Shown: positions 6,270-15,055, counted from the first letter of the stretch. The stretch is 16,123 nucleotides of DNA from an uncultured Eubacteriales bacterium (GCA_900556535.1 USPI01000011.1:1-16123), one strand, 5' to 3'. The notes: generated by a model from the letters alone, not told the origin. Made by a program: numbers and translations.

Positions 6270-9155
6270 ATGATAACTGAAAAGATAAAACTCACCGAGC
6301 TTGAGCCGGGCGGCATCGTATCCGGCTTCGAGCTGGAAAAGAAGGAATACGTTGAGGCGAAGAAGGCGACGCTGTACACCCTGCGGCATAGAAAATGCGG
6401 CGCGCAGCTTCTGTATTTCGACAGAGCGGATCTGAACAAGACCTTTGCCGTTTCGTTCAAGACCCTGCCGGAGAACGACACCGGCGTTTTCCACATCCTC
6501 GAGCACAGCGTGCTCAACGGCTCGAAGAAGTACCCCGTCAAGGAGCCCTTCGTGTCGCTGCTCCAGAGCTCCATGCAGACGTTTCTGAACGCCTACACCT
6601 TCGGCGACAAGACCATGTTCCCGGTCTCCAGCCGCAACGAGCAGGATCTTTTTAACCTCATGAGAGTGTATCTCGACGCGGTGTTCTGTCCGAGCATCTA
6701 CGAAAAGCCCGAGATATTCATGCAGGAGGGCTGGCACTACGAGTTTGACCCCGAATCGGGCGAGGTGAGCTACAACGGCGTCGTTTTCAGCGAGATGAAG
6801 GGCGCGTATTCCGATGTTGAGCGTCTTATGGGCGATGCCGCCGATGAGCTCATGTTCCCCGACACCTGCTACGGCTTCTCCTCCGGCGGTCGCCCTCTGA
6901 GCATACCCGACCTGAGCTATGAGCAGTTTATAAATACCCACAAGCGCTTTTACCATCCCACGAATGCCCGCTTCTTCCTCGACGGACATATGGATATCGA
7001 CAGCGTTCTGGAGTACATAGACGGCGAGTACCTGTGCAAGTACGACTACTGCGAGCCCGACTTCGATTTTGCCGTGCAGAAGCCCTATGTCGGCTGCAAA
7101 AACGTCTGGTTTGCGCCGACGCAGCCCGGCGACGAGCACGCGCATATGTCGATAAGCAAGATCCTCTGCTCGTATGACGAGATAGAAAAGGTCTATGCCG
7201 CGAAGATACTCGCAGACTACCTCACCGGCTCCAACGAGGCTCCGCTCAAGCGCGATATCCTCGAATCGGGGCTTGCGCAGGACGTGGGCATGGAGGTCAG
7301 TGACGGCATATTCCAGCCGACCGTGTCGCTTGTCGTGCTCAACACCTTCATGGAAAACTACAGGACCATCCGCAGCCGCGTTCCGGAGCTTGCAAAGCAG
7401 CTTGCAAAGGACGGGCTTGACCGCTCGGCTCTGCGCGCAAGCATAGAGCGCTTTGCCTTCAGCTGCCGCGAGGTCACCGAGCCCTACGGCGTCGAGCTTG
7501 CGATAAGAGCTCTCGACGGCTGGCTCTACGGCGGCGACCCGCTGCTGTATATAGACAACGCATGGGTGTTCGACTCCCTGCGCGAAAAGCTCGACGGCCG
7601 CTATTTTGAGGAGCTGCTGCTTGAGATATTTGCCGACAGCGGCGATAAGTGCTATGTCCACGCGACCCCCTCGGACAGAAAGCTTGAGGACGATGCGTGG
7701 CGCGAGAGCGAGAAGATAAAGGCAGCGACCTCCGGCTGGACGGAGTCCGACCGAGAGGAAATGATGCTTGCCGTTAAGAAAATGCAGCAGTGGCAGCAGA
7801 GCCAGGACGATGAGCAGGCGCTCTCGACGCTGCCCACGCTCGACCTTGCGGACGTTGCACGCGATGTTGAGCCTGTCAAGACGGAGGAGCTTCGTATTGC
7901 AGACCGCCCCGCGCTCAAGATAGGTGCCAACACCGACGGCATCGTCTACCTTGACCTGTATTTTGACATTTCCGACTTTAGCTGCGAGCAGCTTCGCCTC
8001 GTGAACGTGCTCACCTCCTGCCTCGGCGAGCTGCGCACGGAAAACCTCGGCGCGCTTGAGCTGCAAAATAAGATCAAAGCCACTCTCGGCGGCATAGGCG
8101 CAAGGGTGGACCTCATATCGCGCGAGGGCGAGCTCAATAAGTGCGCTCCGCAGCTTCTCGTTTCCGCGAGTATGCTGCGCGAGAACGTGCCCGCCGCGAT
8201 GGAGCTTATCTCCGAGCTTCTGCAAAACACCTGCTGGAGCGAGACGGATAAGATAGGCGAGATAATAAAGCAGACCGACTACTTCCTCAAGCAGTCGCTC
8301 ATGGGCAACGGCCACAGCTTCGCCGTCACGAAGGCGCTGTCGGCGTTCTCCGCGGAGGCCGCGCTGCGCGAGGCGCTTGAGGGCGAGAGCTTTGCACAGT
8401 GGTTTGCGTCCCTTGCCGAAGCGGACGGCGAGCGCCTTGCACTTCTCGGCGAGGAGCTTGCGCAGCTTGCAAAGCGTGCGTTTTGCGCAAACAGGCTCTT
8501 TATCGGCTTCGGCGGCGAGCCGGAGTGCGGGGCGCTGGAGCGCTTTGTGCGCTCCCTGCCCGAACGTGCCGTCGGCGAGGCGGCAAATGCTCCGGCAGGC
8601 GTGTCGGGCGACTGCGCGGTCGAAATTCCCGCGGACGTCGGCTTCAGCGCCCTCGGCGGCAACCTCTATGCCCTCGGCGGAAAATTCTCCGGCGCATGGT
8701 CGGTGCTGTCGTCGCTGATGACCTTCGGCTACCTCTGGGGCGCGGTGCGCGTTCAGGGCGGAGCCTACGGCACGGGCATGAGCGTTCGCGCAAACGGCGA
8801 CGTTTTCTGCTACTCCTACCGCGACCCGAACCTGCCCAACTCCGAGGGCGCCTTTGACGCTCTGCCGGAGGTGCTCGACGAAATGCTTGCCTCGGGAATG
8901 CCGCTTGACGATATCATCATCGGTACCGTCAACACGACAGACCCGCTGCTTGACCCCGCCGGAGTGTGCGAGCTCAGCTGCCGCCGCTTCCTCAAGGGCA
9001 CGCGCGCGCAGGACATCACAAAGCTGCGCCATGAGATACTCGACACCACCGCCGACGACCTCAGAGCGCTCATCCCGACACTGCGCGAATATGTCGAAAA
9101 CGGCGTCTTCTGCGCCATCGGCAGCCCCGCCGCAGTCGAGTTTGTGAAGAATTAA
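6270..9155 (+). CDS. M16C zinc metallopeptidase (presequence-protease/insulinase type)
   Basis: The 961-residue protein has the inverted zinc motif HxxEH as His75-Ile-Leu-Glu78-His79, followed by SVLNGSKKYPVKEPF. The likely third zinc ligand is Glu175 in FSEMKGAYSD, a spacing that fits the presequence protease (PreP) group of M16C. These single-chain enzymes are about 1,000 residues, fold into two halves around a closed chamber, and degrade short unfolded peptides. No signal peptide is visible, so it is probably cytoplasmic. I chose ATG 6270 because AGCGAGGA ends at 6264. A longer frame starting at 6204 would lie inside the ABC gene. No hairpin follows the stop. Its place behind an exporter could mean it clears or processes peptides connected with that exporter, but this is inference, since such peptidases often stand alone. 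Confidence 0.93.
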   Translation: MITEKIKLTELEPGGIVSGFELEKKEYVEAKKATLYTLRHRKCGAQLLYFDRADLNKTFAVSFKTLPENDTGVFHILEHSVLNGSKKYPVKEPFVSLLQSSMQTFLNAYTFGDKTMFPVSSRNEQDLFNLMRVYLDAVFCPSIYEKPEIFMQEGWHYEFDPESGEVSYNGVVFSEMKGAYSDVERLMGDAADELMFPDTCYGFSSGGRPLSIPDLSYEQFINTHKRFYHPTNARFFLDGHMDIDSVLEYIDGEYLCKYDYCEPDFDFAVQKPYVGCKNVWFAPTQPGDEHAHMSISKILCSYDEIEKVYAAKILADYLTGSNEAPLKRDILESGLAQDVGMEVSDGIFQPTVSLVVLNTFMENYRTIRSRVPELAKQLAKDGLDRSALRASIERFAFSCREVTEPYGVELAIRALDGWLYGGDPLLYIDNAWVFDSLREKLDGRYFEELLLEIFADSGDKCYVHATPSDRKLEDDAWRESEKIKAATSGWTESDREEMMLAVKKMQQWQQSQDDEQALSTLPTLDLADVARDVEPVKTEELRIADRPALKIGANTDGIVYLDLYFDISDFSCEQLRLVNVLTSCLGELRTENLGALELQNKIKATLGGIGARVDLISREGELNKCAPQLLVSASMLRENVPAAMELISELLQNTCWSETDKIGEIIKQTDYFLKQSLMGNGHSFAVTKALSAFSAEAALREALEGESFAQWFASLAEADGERLALLGEELAQLAKRAFCANRLFIGFGGEPECGALERFVRSLPERAVGEAANAPAGVSGDCAVEIPADVGFSALGGNLYALGGKFSGAWSVLSSLMTFGYLWGAVRVQGGAYGTGMSVRANGDVFCYSYRDPNLPNSEGAFDALPEVLDEMLASGMPLDDIIIGTVNTTDPLLDPAGVCELSCRRFLKGTRAQDITKLRHEILDTTADDLRALIPTLREYVENGVFCAIGSPAAVEFVKN

Positions 9156-9175
9156 AGGGCGGCTGAAAAAAAGAC

Positions 9176-9204
9176 TTGAAGATTTGCCTTTCGGGAGTTA
9201 AACT
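9176..9204 (+). promoter_or_regulatory. Possible promoter for the MarR-family gene
   Basis: TTGAAG (9176-9181) and TAAACT (9199-9204) are 17 bases apart in the 81-base gap after the peptidase gene. The -10 box is a weak match. GGAGGAG at 9223-9229 is the ribosome-binding site for the TTG start at 9237. A promoter is expected here, but the exact boxes are uncertain. Confidence 0.35.
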
Positions 9205-9236
9205 ATCCGTATAACAAAAAACGGAGGAGCATTGCC

Positions 9237-9734
9237 TTGGAACTGAAATGGATGGGAAGATACCGCGAGCTTGTAAGAGCGCTCATTTATTATTCAAACA
9301 GCTCCAACAGGGGAATGTTCAAGAATACGCTTAATCCCGTAAACGGCATCGCGCTTTCAAAGCCGGAGTATCAGATACTCGAATATCTGTGCGAGTTTGA
9401 AAACGAGAACAAGATAATGACCGACATTGCGCATGACTTGGGAATAATTCCGAGCATCGTGACAAAGTCAACGAAAAATCTCGTCGCCAATGGCTTTGCC
9501 GAGCGCTACCATATTTCCGGCAACAGAAAAAACATCGTCCTCAAGCCTACTCAGGCAGGACGGGAAATGTATATCCGGTGCTGCACAAAAGACGTCGAAA
9601 AGCTGTTTATACCGTTTTTCAAGGCGCTTGAGGGCTTCACCGACGAACAGCTCAAGACCGTCGAGAACGCGATATACGCCCTCGGTGCAGACTGGGGAGA
9701 GCTTTCCGATCAGCTTCTCGAAAAGCTGGACTGA
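9237..9734 (+). CDS. MarR-family transcriptional regulator
   Basis: The 165-residue protein has the all-helical ends and central winged helix of the MarR family. LSKPEYQILEYL starts the DNA-binding domain, the helix-turn-helix is at about residues 59-90 (IMTDIAHDLGI, then SIVTKSTKNLVANGFAERY), and the wing is about 91-104 (ISGNRKNIVLKPT). Such dimers usually bind palindromes and release DNA when a small ligand or oxidant binds. The start is TTG at 9237, seven bases after GGAGGAG; the first internal ATG is about 20 bases away and less likely. The gene ends in its own strong terminator. The hydrolase gene downstream has a perfect-looking palindrome across its promoter, making it the likely target. 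Cys52 and the pair Cys114-Cys115 could allow thiol sensing, but this is speculative. Confidence 0.9.
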   Translation: MELKWMGRYRELVRALIYYSNSSNRGMFKNTLNPVNGIALSKPEYQILEYLCEFENENKIMTDIAHDLGIIPSIVTKSTKNLVANGFAERYHISGNRKNIVLKPTQAGREMYIRCCTKDVEKLFIPFFKALEGFTDEQLKTVENAIYALGADWGELSDQLLEKLD

Positions 9735-9750
9735 CACGGGTAAAAGGACG

Positions 9751-9788
9751 CACCGCCGCAGATAATACTCTGCGGCGGTGTATTTTTT
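9751..9788 (+). terminator. Intrinsic terminator after the MarR-family gene
   Basis: CACCGCCGCAGA (9751-9762) and TCTGCGGCGGTG (9769-9780) form a perfect 12-bp stem with a 6-base loop, followed by TATTTTTT. It separates the regulator from the hydrolase gene, so the hydrolase needs its own promoter. Confidence 0.93.
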
Positions 9789-9834
9789 GTACAGAAAAGA
9801 CAATTTGGAATTAAAAACTTCGTATAAAAAGATA

Positions 9835-9854
9835 ATTGTTCATTTATGAATAAT
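9835..9854. promoter_or_regulatory. Palindromic operator candidate for the MarR-family regulator
   Basis: ATTGTTCAT (9835-9843), two T bases, then ATGAATAAT (9846-9854) form a 9-2-9 inverted repeat with one mismatch. It covers the -35 box and most of the spacer of the hydrolase promoter, an ideal place for a repressor. MarR proteins bind sites of about this size and symmetry. No second copy was seen upstream of the regulator gene itself. Confidence 0.6.
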
Positions 9855-9864
9855 ATGTTATCAT
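9836..9864 (+). promoter_or_regulatory. Promoter of the alpha/beta hydrolase gene (extended -10)
   Basis: TTGTTC (9836-9841) and TATCAT (9859-9864) are 17 bases apart. TG at 9856-9857 with one base before the -10 box makes an extended -10. Transcription would start near 9871, about 45 bases before the ATG at 9916, which has GAAAGGA as its ribosome-binding site. The palindrome at 9835-9854 overlaps it. Confidence 0.72.
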
Positions 9865-9915
9865 CGTCTCATCCGAATTCAACGGACAGATATAAATACA
9901 GAAAGGACGAATCCC

Positions 9916-11778
9916 ATGAAAAAGCGCACGAAGATACTTCTTGCGGTCGCTCTGTGCCTGTGCCTTGTAAGCTCGATATTTGCATCCCTGTTTCAGTCAT
10001 CGTTTAACACCGTGACGGTCAAGGACATGAATGTTGTCGTAGCCGCGGGCAAATCCGTAAATGCGCAGATATACATCCCCAAGAACGCAAGTCCCGAAAA
10101 TAAAGTCCCCCTTGTCGTTGTCTCCCACGGCAGCTATAACAACCTCGATCATCAGGATCAGAATATGATCGAGCTCTCCCGCCGCGGCTTTGCGGTCATT
10201 TCGATTGACGAGTATAACCACGGCTCGTCCGACATGGAGGTGGCGGACGCGAGCATTTTCGCATCGCAGGCAATGCGCCAGATAATCGACTACGCCTGCG
10301 CATCCTACACCTTTATTGACACTGATAAGATCGGCGTTGCGGGCCATTCCATGGGCGGCATTATCTCCAATGCTACCGTTGCGTATTATTTTGCACAGGA
10401 GGCGCTCGGGCTCGGCGAAAATAAGGTATCCGCCGTGCTTGATGTCGGCTACGATCCTCAGCTTGAGCCCTATGAGATCGAGGGCGTTGACGAGCCGGTC
10501 GACCTTGCGATCGACTGGGGCGTTGTATGCGCAAAGTACGACGAATGGTTCTTCAAGGGCGACACCGGAAATCCGGCAGACTACCTGACGAGCACCAGCG
10601 CCAAGACCTTCGTCAATCAGCTTGACGGAGTTGACGTCGCCGATGAGGTCGAAAACCACAAGATCTACACCGGTACCATTAACGGCGAGGAGTACATCCG
10701 CGTCATAAACCAGAATAACGAGATCCATCCCCTGAACCACTTCTCAAAGGCGAGCTGCGCAAGCGAGATAGAGTTTTTCTATGCATCGTTCGGCGTGCCC
10801 TCGGGTTACGAGAAGATAGATCCCTCCGAACAGATATGGCAGTATAAGGAGCTGTTCAATCTTGTCGGCCTGATCGGCATTTTCCTGTTCCTGTTCCCGT
10901 TTGCATCCATGCTTATCCACGGCACGAGCTTCTTCGGCGAGCTTGCCAAGGCGGAGCCCGCCGCGGCGCCGGCGCTCACGACCGGAAAGAGAAAGGCTGC
11001 ATATTGGATAACCTATGCGATAAACCTCGTCATTCCGGCGCTGCTCGTTATTCCGGTCATGTTTAAGTGGATAGGCAAGGAAATATCCGTGCCCTACACC
11101 TTCAATAAGTGGTTCGGTGAGCCGAACACGAATGAGCTGGCGGTCTGGACGCTTGTCGTTGCGGTTGCGATGCTCGCCGTGTTCCTTATCTCCTGGGCGC
11201 TTACGAAGGATAAGTCGCAGAAGGGCATTCCCGAATGCTGGGGGCTCAAGGGAGGCGTGCGCGTAATTTGGAAGAGCTTCCTGCTCGCTCTTGCGACCGT
11301 CACTGCGGCGTATGTGATACTGTTCTTCTCTGACCTTGTTTTCAATGTTGACTATCGCATTTGGGTCATTGACATGCGTGTGTTCAACGTTCAGAAGGTT
11401 GTCTATGCTCTGGCATATTTCCCCGCGTTTGCGATTTTCTATCTTGTAAACTCCATGCTCGTCAACGGCGGCAACAGAGTCGAGGGTATGCCCTCGTGGC
11501 TGGTCACGCTGATAAGCTGTGTCAGCAACATCGCGGGTATTGCGACGCTTATCATCATCCAGTACGCAACGCTTATTTCCGGCGGCGTTTTCACCTTCAA
11601 TTCAATGCGCATCGTAAACCTCTTCCCGCTGATATTCCTCATTCCCATCGGCACGATCATAAGCCGCCGCTTCTACAAGGAGACCGGCAGCATCTATGCA
11701 GGCTCGTTTGCGATCGCCATGCTCTACACCATGATGACCGTCGCAAATACCATGTTCCTTGCCTCCGTGCTCGGGTAA
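9916..11778 (+). CDS. Alpha/beta hydrolase fused to a polytopic membrane domain
   Basis: The 620-residue protein has three parts. An N-terminal hydrophobic segment (about residues 6-27) acts as signal or anchor. Residues about 38-300 form an alpha/beta hydrolase, with oxyanion region SHGSYNN (70-76) and nucleophile elbow GHSMGG (Ser145). The probable acid is Asp209 in AKYDEW, and the probable catalytic histidine is His271 in EIHPLNH (His275 is the alternative). Residues about 310-620 contain roughly eight membrane helices, ending MFLASVLG. The catalytic domain should face outside the membrane. Hydrolases normally lack such a tail, so the membrane part may bring a lipid-like or exported substrate to the active site. 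It appears to be controlled by the MarR-family regulator just upstream. The substrate is unknown; esterase or lipase activity is the simplest guess. Confidence 0.88.
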   Translation: MKKRTKILLAVALCLCLVSSIFASLFQSSFNTVTVKDMNVVVAAGKSVNAQIYIPKNASPENKVPLVVVSHGSYNNLDHQDQNMIELSRRGFAVISIDEYNHGSSDMEVADASIFASQAMRQIIDYACASYTFIDTDKIGVAGHSMGGIISNATVAYYFAQEALGLGENKVSAVLDVGYDPQLEPYEIEGVDEPVDLAIDWGVVCAKYDEWFFKGDTGNPADYLTSTSAKTFVNQLDGVDVADEVENHKIYTGTINGEEYIRVINQNNEIHPLNHFSKASCASEIEFFYASFGVPSGYEKIDPSEQIWQYKELFNLVGLIGIFLFLFPFASMLIHGTSFFGELAKAEPAAAPALTTGKRKAAYWITYAINLVIPALLVIPVMFKWIGKEISVPYTFNKWFGEPNTNELAVWTLVVAVAMLAVFLISWALTKDKSQKGIPECWGLKGGVRVIWKSFLLALATVTAAYVILFFSDLVFNVDYRIWVIDMRVFNVQKVVYALAYFPAFAIFYLVNSMLVNGGNRVEGMPSWLVTLISCVSNIAGIATLIIIQYATLISGGVFTFNSMRIVNLFPLIFLIPIGTIISRRFYKETGSIYAGSFAIAMLYTMMTVANTMFLASVLG

Positions 11779-11782
11779 TGGT

Positions 11783-11860
11783 AAAGGCCGGCTGAGATAA
11801 AAAATACACGGCTTTGAGCGGCTCTTTTCCGCCCATGCTTCATAAAAAATCTCGGTAATA
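11783..11860 (-). repeat. Dispersed intergenic repeat, copy B (inverted relative to copy A)
   Basis: Read on the - strand this copy matches bases 1-79. It begins four bases after the hydrolase stop codon and ends with the left arm of the bidirectional terminator. The inner hairpin (six pairs, loop AAAAGAG on the - strand) stays paired in both copies, since the two changes inside it exchange A-U or G-C pairs for G-U pairs. Confidence 0.8.
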
Positions 11861-11882
11861 CACAAAGTATTACCGAGATTTT
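11846..11882. terminator. Bidirectional terminator shared by the hydrolase gene and the pst-phoU operon
   Basis: AAAATCTCGGTAATA (11846-11860) and TATTACCGAGATTTT (11868-11882) form a perfect 15-bp stem with a 7-base loop. The - strand exit has a run of T residues (TTTTTT) and the + strand exit has TTTTGTTATTTT. It lies between two convergent genes and so can end both transcripts. Confidence 0.92.
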
Positions 11883-11906
11883 GTTATTTTGCTCGGAATA
11901 CTATTA

Positions 11907-12557
11907 TCACAGCTCGGCGGATTTGTGTACGCCCGTGACGGAGAATTCTACCCATTCCGCAACGTTTGTCGCGTGGTCTCCGATGCGCTCGAAATACTTT
12001 GCTATCATGAGCAGGTCGAGCGCGTACTCGGCGTCGCCGCTGCCGGAGCGTATCATGTCGATAAGCGCGCTTTTGACGCTCAGAAAGCAGTTGTCAACGA
12101 TGTCGTCGTGCTCGATGACGCTCCTTGCAAGGCTCAGATCGCGCTTGTTATACGCCTCGATGCTGTCCGTCACCATGCCTATCGCCTCCTCCGCCATCGG
12201 CTTCATCGCGCCGCACTCGCTGCCGGTCCTGCCGCCGAGATGCGGGATTATCTCCGCAATGTCCGACGCCTGATCGCCGATGCGCTCAAGGTCCGTTATC
12301 ATCTTCAGCGCTGCCGAAATTTGCCGCAGGTCACGCGCCACGGGCTGCTGCTGGAGCAGAAGCCGCAGGCACAGCGTTTCTATATCGCGCTCGTATCGGT
12401 CAATTTCAAGATCAAGCGGCGCGAGCCTTCCGGCAAGCTTCGCGTCGCCCGTGAGCAGCGCCCTTGCCGAGTTTGCGATGGCCTCCTCGCACATTGCGCC
12501 CATGAGTGTGAGCTTTTCGCCCAGCTCCCTGAGCTGACTGTCGAATTTGCTTCTCAT
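11907..12557 (-). CDS. phoU: Phosphate transport regulator PhoU
   Basis: The 216-residue protein has two similar three-helix PhoU domains. Each carries the metal-binding-type motif: DLERIGDQASDIAE in the first and YFERIGDHATNVAEW in the second. PhoU links the Pst transporter to the PhoR/PhoP-type two-component system and keeps the phosphate regulon off when phosphate is plentiful. I chose the ATG at 12557 because GGGGAGG (12566-12572, - strand) lies eight bases upstream and the real PhoU similarity starts there. A longer frame reaching 12914 lies inside pstB. The start overlaps the pstB stop by one base (TGATG). It is the last gene of the operon, before the shared terminator. Confidence 0.95.
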   Translation of the reverse strand: MRSKFDSQLRELGEKLTLMGAMCEEAIANSARALLTGDAKLAGRLAPLDLEIDRYERDIETLCLRLLLQQQPVARDLRQISAALKMITDLERIGDQASDIAEIIPHLGGRTGSECGAMKPMAEEAIGMVTDSIEAYNKRDLSLARSVIEHDDIVDNCFLSVKSALIDMIRSGSGDAEYALDLLMIAKYFERIGDHATNVAEWVEFSVTGVHKSAEL

Positions 12558-13312
12558 CAGCCGAACCTCCCCGTTATGTAGTCTTCGGTGCGCTTGTCCG
12601 ACGGCACGGAGAAGAGCTTTTCGGTGTCGTCGTATTCGATAAGGTCGCCCAGCAGAAAAAACGCGGTGCGGTCGGAAATTCGCAGCGCCTGCTGCATATT
12701 GTGGGTGACGATGACGATGGTGTAGTTTTCCTTGAGCTGCGTGGCAAGCTCCTCTATCTTCGAGGTGGAGATGGGGTCGAGCGCACTCGTGGGCTCGTCC
12801 ATGAGCAGCACGTCCGGCTCGACCGCGAGAGCGCGTGCGATGCAAAGGCGCTGCTGCTGCCCGCCCGAAAGTCCGAGCGCGGATTTTTTGAGCCTGTCCT
12901 TCACCTCGTCCCAAATTGCCGCGCCGCGCAGAGAGCGCTCGACTATCTCGTCAAGCTCCGCTCTTTTGCGCACTCCGTGGGTGCGCGGGCCGTAGGCGAC
13001 GTTGTCGTAGATGCTCATGGGGAAGGGGTTGGGTTTTTGAAAAACCATGCCGATGCTCCGCCTGAGCTCGCTCACGTCCGTGCCGGGCGCGTAGATGTTC
13101 TTGCCGCGGTACTCGACCGTGCCCTCTATTTTCACGCCGGGAATGAGGTCGTTCATGCGGTCGAGCGTCTTTAAAAAGGTCGATTTGCCGCAGCCGGAGG
13201 GCCCGATGAGCGCGGTTATGCTCTTTTCGGGGATCTCCATGCTTATGCTATTAAGCGCCTGCGCCTGCCCGTACCACAGGCACAGGTCTTTTACGCTTAT
13301 GATGCTGCTCAT
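12557..13312 (-). CDS. pstB: Phosphate ABC transporter ATP-binding protein PstB
   Basis: The 251-residue protein is a complete PstB ATPase. It shows Walker [10 protein letters not shown] (37-45), Q-loop [20 protein letters not shown] (typical of PstB), signature LSGGQQQR, Walker [14 protein letters not shown] and switch His in VTHNMQQA. It powers phosphate import through the PstC-PstA channel at the inner face of the membrane. The start overlaps the pstA stop by four bases (ATGA) and the stop overlaps phoU by one base, so translation is coupled on both sides. Length is normal for the family. Confidence 0.97.
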   Translation of the reverse strand: MSSIISVKDLCLWYGQAQALNSISMEIPEKSITALIGPSGCGKSTFLKTLDRMNDLIPGVKIEGTVEYRGKNIYAPGTDVSELRRSIGMVFQKPNPFPMSIYDNVAYGPRTHGVRKRAELDEIVERSLRGAAIWDEVKDRLKKSALGLSGGQQQRLCIARALAVEPDVLLMDEPTSALDPISTSKIEELATQLKENYTIVIVTHNMQQALRISDRTAFFLLGDLIEYDDTEKLFSVPSDKRTEDYITGRFG

Positions 13313-14175
13313 ATGCTTCTCCTCTTCCGATAATGCCGCCCGATGAGTGTGGCGGCGAGATTGATGATGACCGTCAGCGCCATGAGAATGGCGGCGATGG
13401 CAAAGGCGATGCCGAATTCGCCCCGCTCCTTGGCGTAGACGTAAAGCGCGACCGTGAGAGTCGCACCCGCGCCGGACAGGCCGTCCGCGAACAGGTTATA
13501 GATGTTGTGCGCAAAGCCCGCGGTGAACAGCAGCGCCGCCGATTCGCCGAGGATGCGCCCCACGGCGAGGATGCAGCCGGTTATGATGCCGTCCACGCAG
13601 CCGGGGAACACGACGGTGCGTATAACGCGCCACTTGCCCGCGCCGAGCCCGAACGCACCCTCGCGCAGGCTCTGCGGAACGGTCTTGAGGCTCTCCTGCG
13701 TCGTGCGCATGACCGTCGGCAGGTTCATGATGACAAGCGTCATCGCGCCTGCCTTCAGCGAGGTCTGAAAGCCGAGAAGCTCGCAGAATAATAACATTCC
13801 GACGAGGCCGTAGATGATGCTTGGTATGCCAGAGAGCGTTTCGGCGGCGTATTCGATGGCGGCGACGATGCGGTGATTTTTCGCATACTCCGTGAGGTAG
13901 ATTGCAGCTCCCACGCCCAGCGGCAGCACCCACAGGAGCGTGCCGAGGACAATGTAGAGCGTGTTCAGTATATCCGGCAGTATGCCTATTTTGTCGTTGA
14001 GATAGCTCGGCTTTGTCGAAAGCAGCTCCCAGGTTATGCTCGGTATGCCCTTTGCGAGCACGTAGATTATGAGAAATGCCACAAGCGCTGCCGTGAATGC
14101 CGCGCAGATGAGCGCAAGCCCCTTCATGACGATGCCGTAGGCTCTGCGGTGCAACCTTACAATATTCTTATCCAT
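13309..14175 (-). CDS. pstA: Phosphate ABC transporter permease PstA
   Basis: The 288-residue membrane protein has about six helices and the PstA-type motifs [13 protein letters not shown] (115-127) and an EAA loop around 170-195 ([20 protein letters not shown]), which docks onto PstB. It forms half of the phosphate channel with PstC. Its start lies inside the end of pstC with an 8-base overlap, and its stop overlaps pstB by four bases. The conserved [10 protein letters not shown] segment follows the EAA loop, as expected. Confidence 0.96.
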   Translation of the reverse strand: MDKNIVRLHRRAYGIVMKGLALICAAFTAALVAFLIIYVLAKGIPSITWELLSTKPSYLNDKIGILPDILNTLYIVLGTLLWVLPLGVGAAIYLTEYAKNHRIVAAIEYAAETLSGIPSIIYGLVGMLLFCELLGFQTSLKAGAMTLVIMNLPTVMRTTQESLKTVPQSLREGAFGLGAGKWRVIRTVVFPGCVDGIITGCILAVGRILGESAALLFTAGFAHNIYNLFADGLSGAGATLTVALYVYAKERGEFGIAFAIAAILMALTVIINLAATLIGRHYRKRRSI

Positions 14176-15043
14176 TCGACTTATCCCTCTTCAGCAGGAA
14201 ATTGAGCGTCGCGTTAATGAGCATGATAAACAGAAACAGCACCAGCGCAATGGAGAACAGCGCCTGACGCTGAAGCCCTGCGGAATAGCTCATTTCGCTG
14301 GCAACGGCTGTCGTGAGAAATCTCACGCTCTGGAAAAGCTCCGGCATATTCGGCACGTTTCCCGATACCATCATGACCGCCATCGCCTCGCCTATGGCTC
14401 TGCCCACGCCGAGCACGACCGCCGCCGCGATGCCGCTTTTGGCAGCAGGAACGGACACACGAAAATAGGTCTCCGTCGGAGTTGCGCCGAGGGCGAGCGA
14501 TGCGTCCTCGTACTCTCTCGGCACGGCTTCGAGCGAGGTCATCGAGACCTTGATGACAGACGGCAGTATCATGATCGCAAGGACGATTATCGCAGCGAGA
14601 AGGCTCGCGCCGTCGGGCACGTTAAAGACACGGCGTATGCCCGGAACGAGCACCATCATGCCCACAAGACCGTACACGACCGAGGGTATGCCCGCAAGCA
14701 GCGACACCGCCTCGACCACGACGTTTTTGATCTTCGCGGGCGCCATTTTCGCAAGATAGACCGACGCCATGAAGCCCACGGGCACGCCGAGCAGTATTGC
14801 TCCCGCGGTGCCGTAAATGCTTGTGAGGATAAACGGCAGTATGCCGTAGCTCGGCTCTGCCGCCGTGGAAGCCCACTTTCTGCCGAAAAGAAAGTCCGTG
14901 AGCCCTATCTTGCCGATGGCGGGTATACCGGAGACAATGAGGTAGACCGTTATCATGAGCACCGCCGCGACGGTCACAAGTCCGAGTATTAAAAATACGC
15001 CGTGAACAGCGTTTTCGATAAGCTTTTTCGTTTGTGTTTTCAT
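14168..15043 (-). CDS. pstC: Phosphate ABC transporter permease PstC
   Basis: The product is a 291-residue permease with six likely helices, the motif AGIPSVVYGLVGMM (118-130) and an EAA loop around 180-200 (DASLALGATPTETYFRVSVP). It pairs with PstA to form the phosphate channel. I chose ATG at 15043, giving MKTQTKKLIE. A TTG at 15094 in the same frame would add 17 residues encoded by the hairpin region and has no ribosome-binding site. The only AGGAGG is 19 bases from the ATG and lies inside a stem, so start efficiency may be low or controlled. The start is therefore less certain than the gene itself. Confidence 0.93.
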   Translation of the reverse strand: MKTQTKKLIENAVHGVFLILGLVTVAAVLMITVYLIVSGIPAIGKIGLTDFLFGRKWASTAAEPSYGILPFILTSIYGTAGAILLGVPVGFMASVYLAKMAPAKIKNVVVEAVSLLAGIPSVVYGLVGMMVLVPGIRRVFNVPDGASLLAAIIVLAIMILPSVIKVSMTSLEAVPREYEDASLALGATPTETYFRVSVPAAKSGIAAAVVLGVGRAIGEAMAVMMVSGNVPNMPELFQSVRFLTTAVASEMSYSAGLQRQALFSIALVLFLFIMLINATLNFLLKRDKSNG

Positions 15044-15055
15044 AAATTTTAATAC

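Noticed and set aside
6234..9032. A 2.8-kb open frame on the - strand opposite the M16 peptidase
   Set aside because: It is a codon-bias shadow: the protein is low-complexity and Leu/Arg/Ala/His-rich, has no recognisable domain and lies wholly antisense to a convincing gene.
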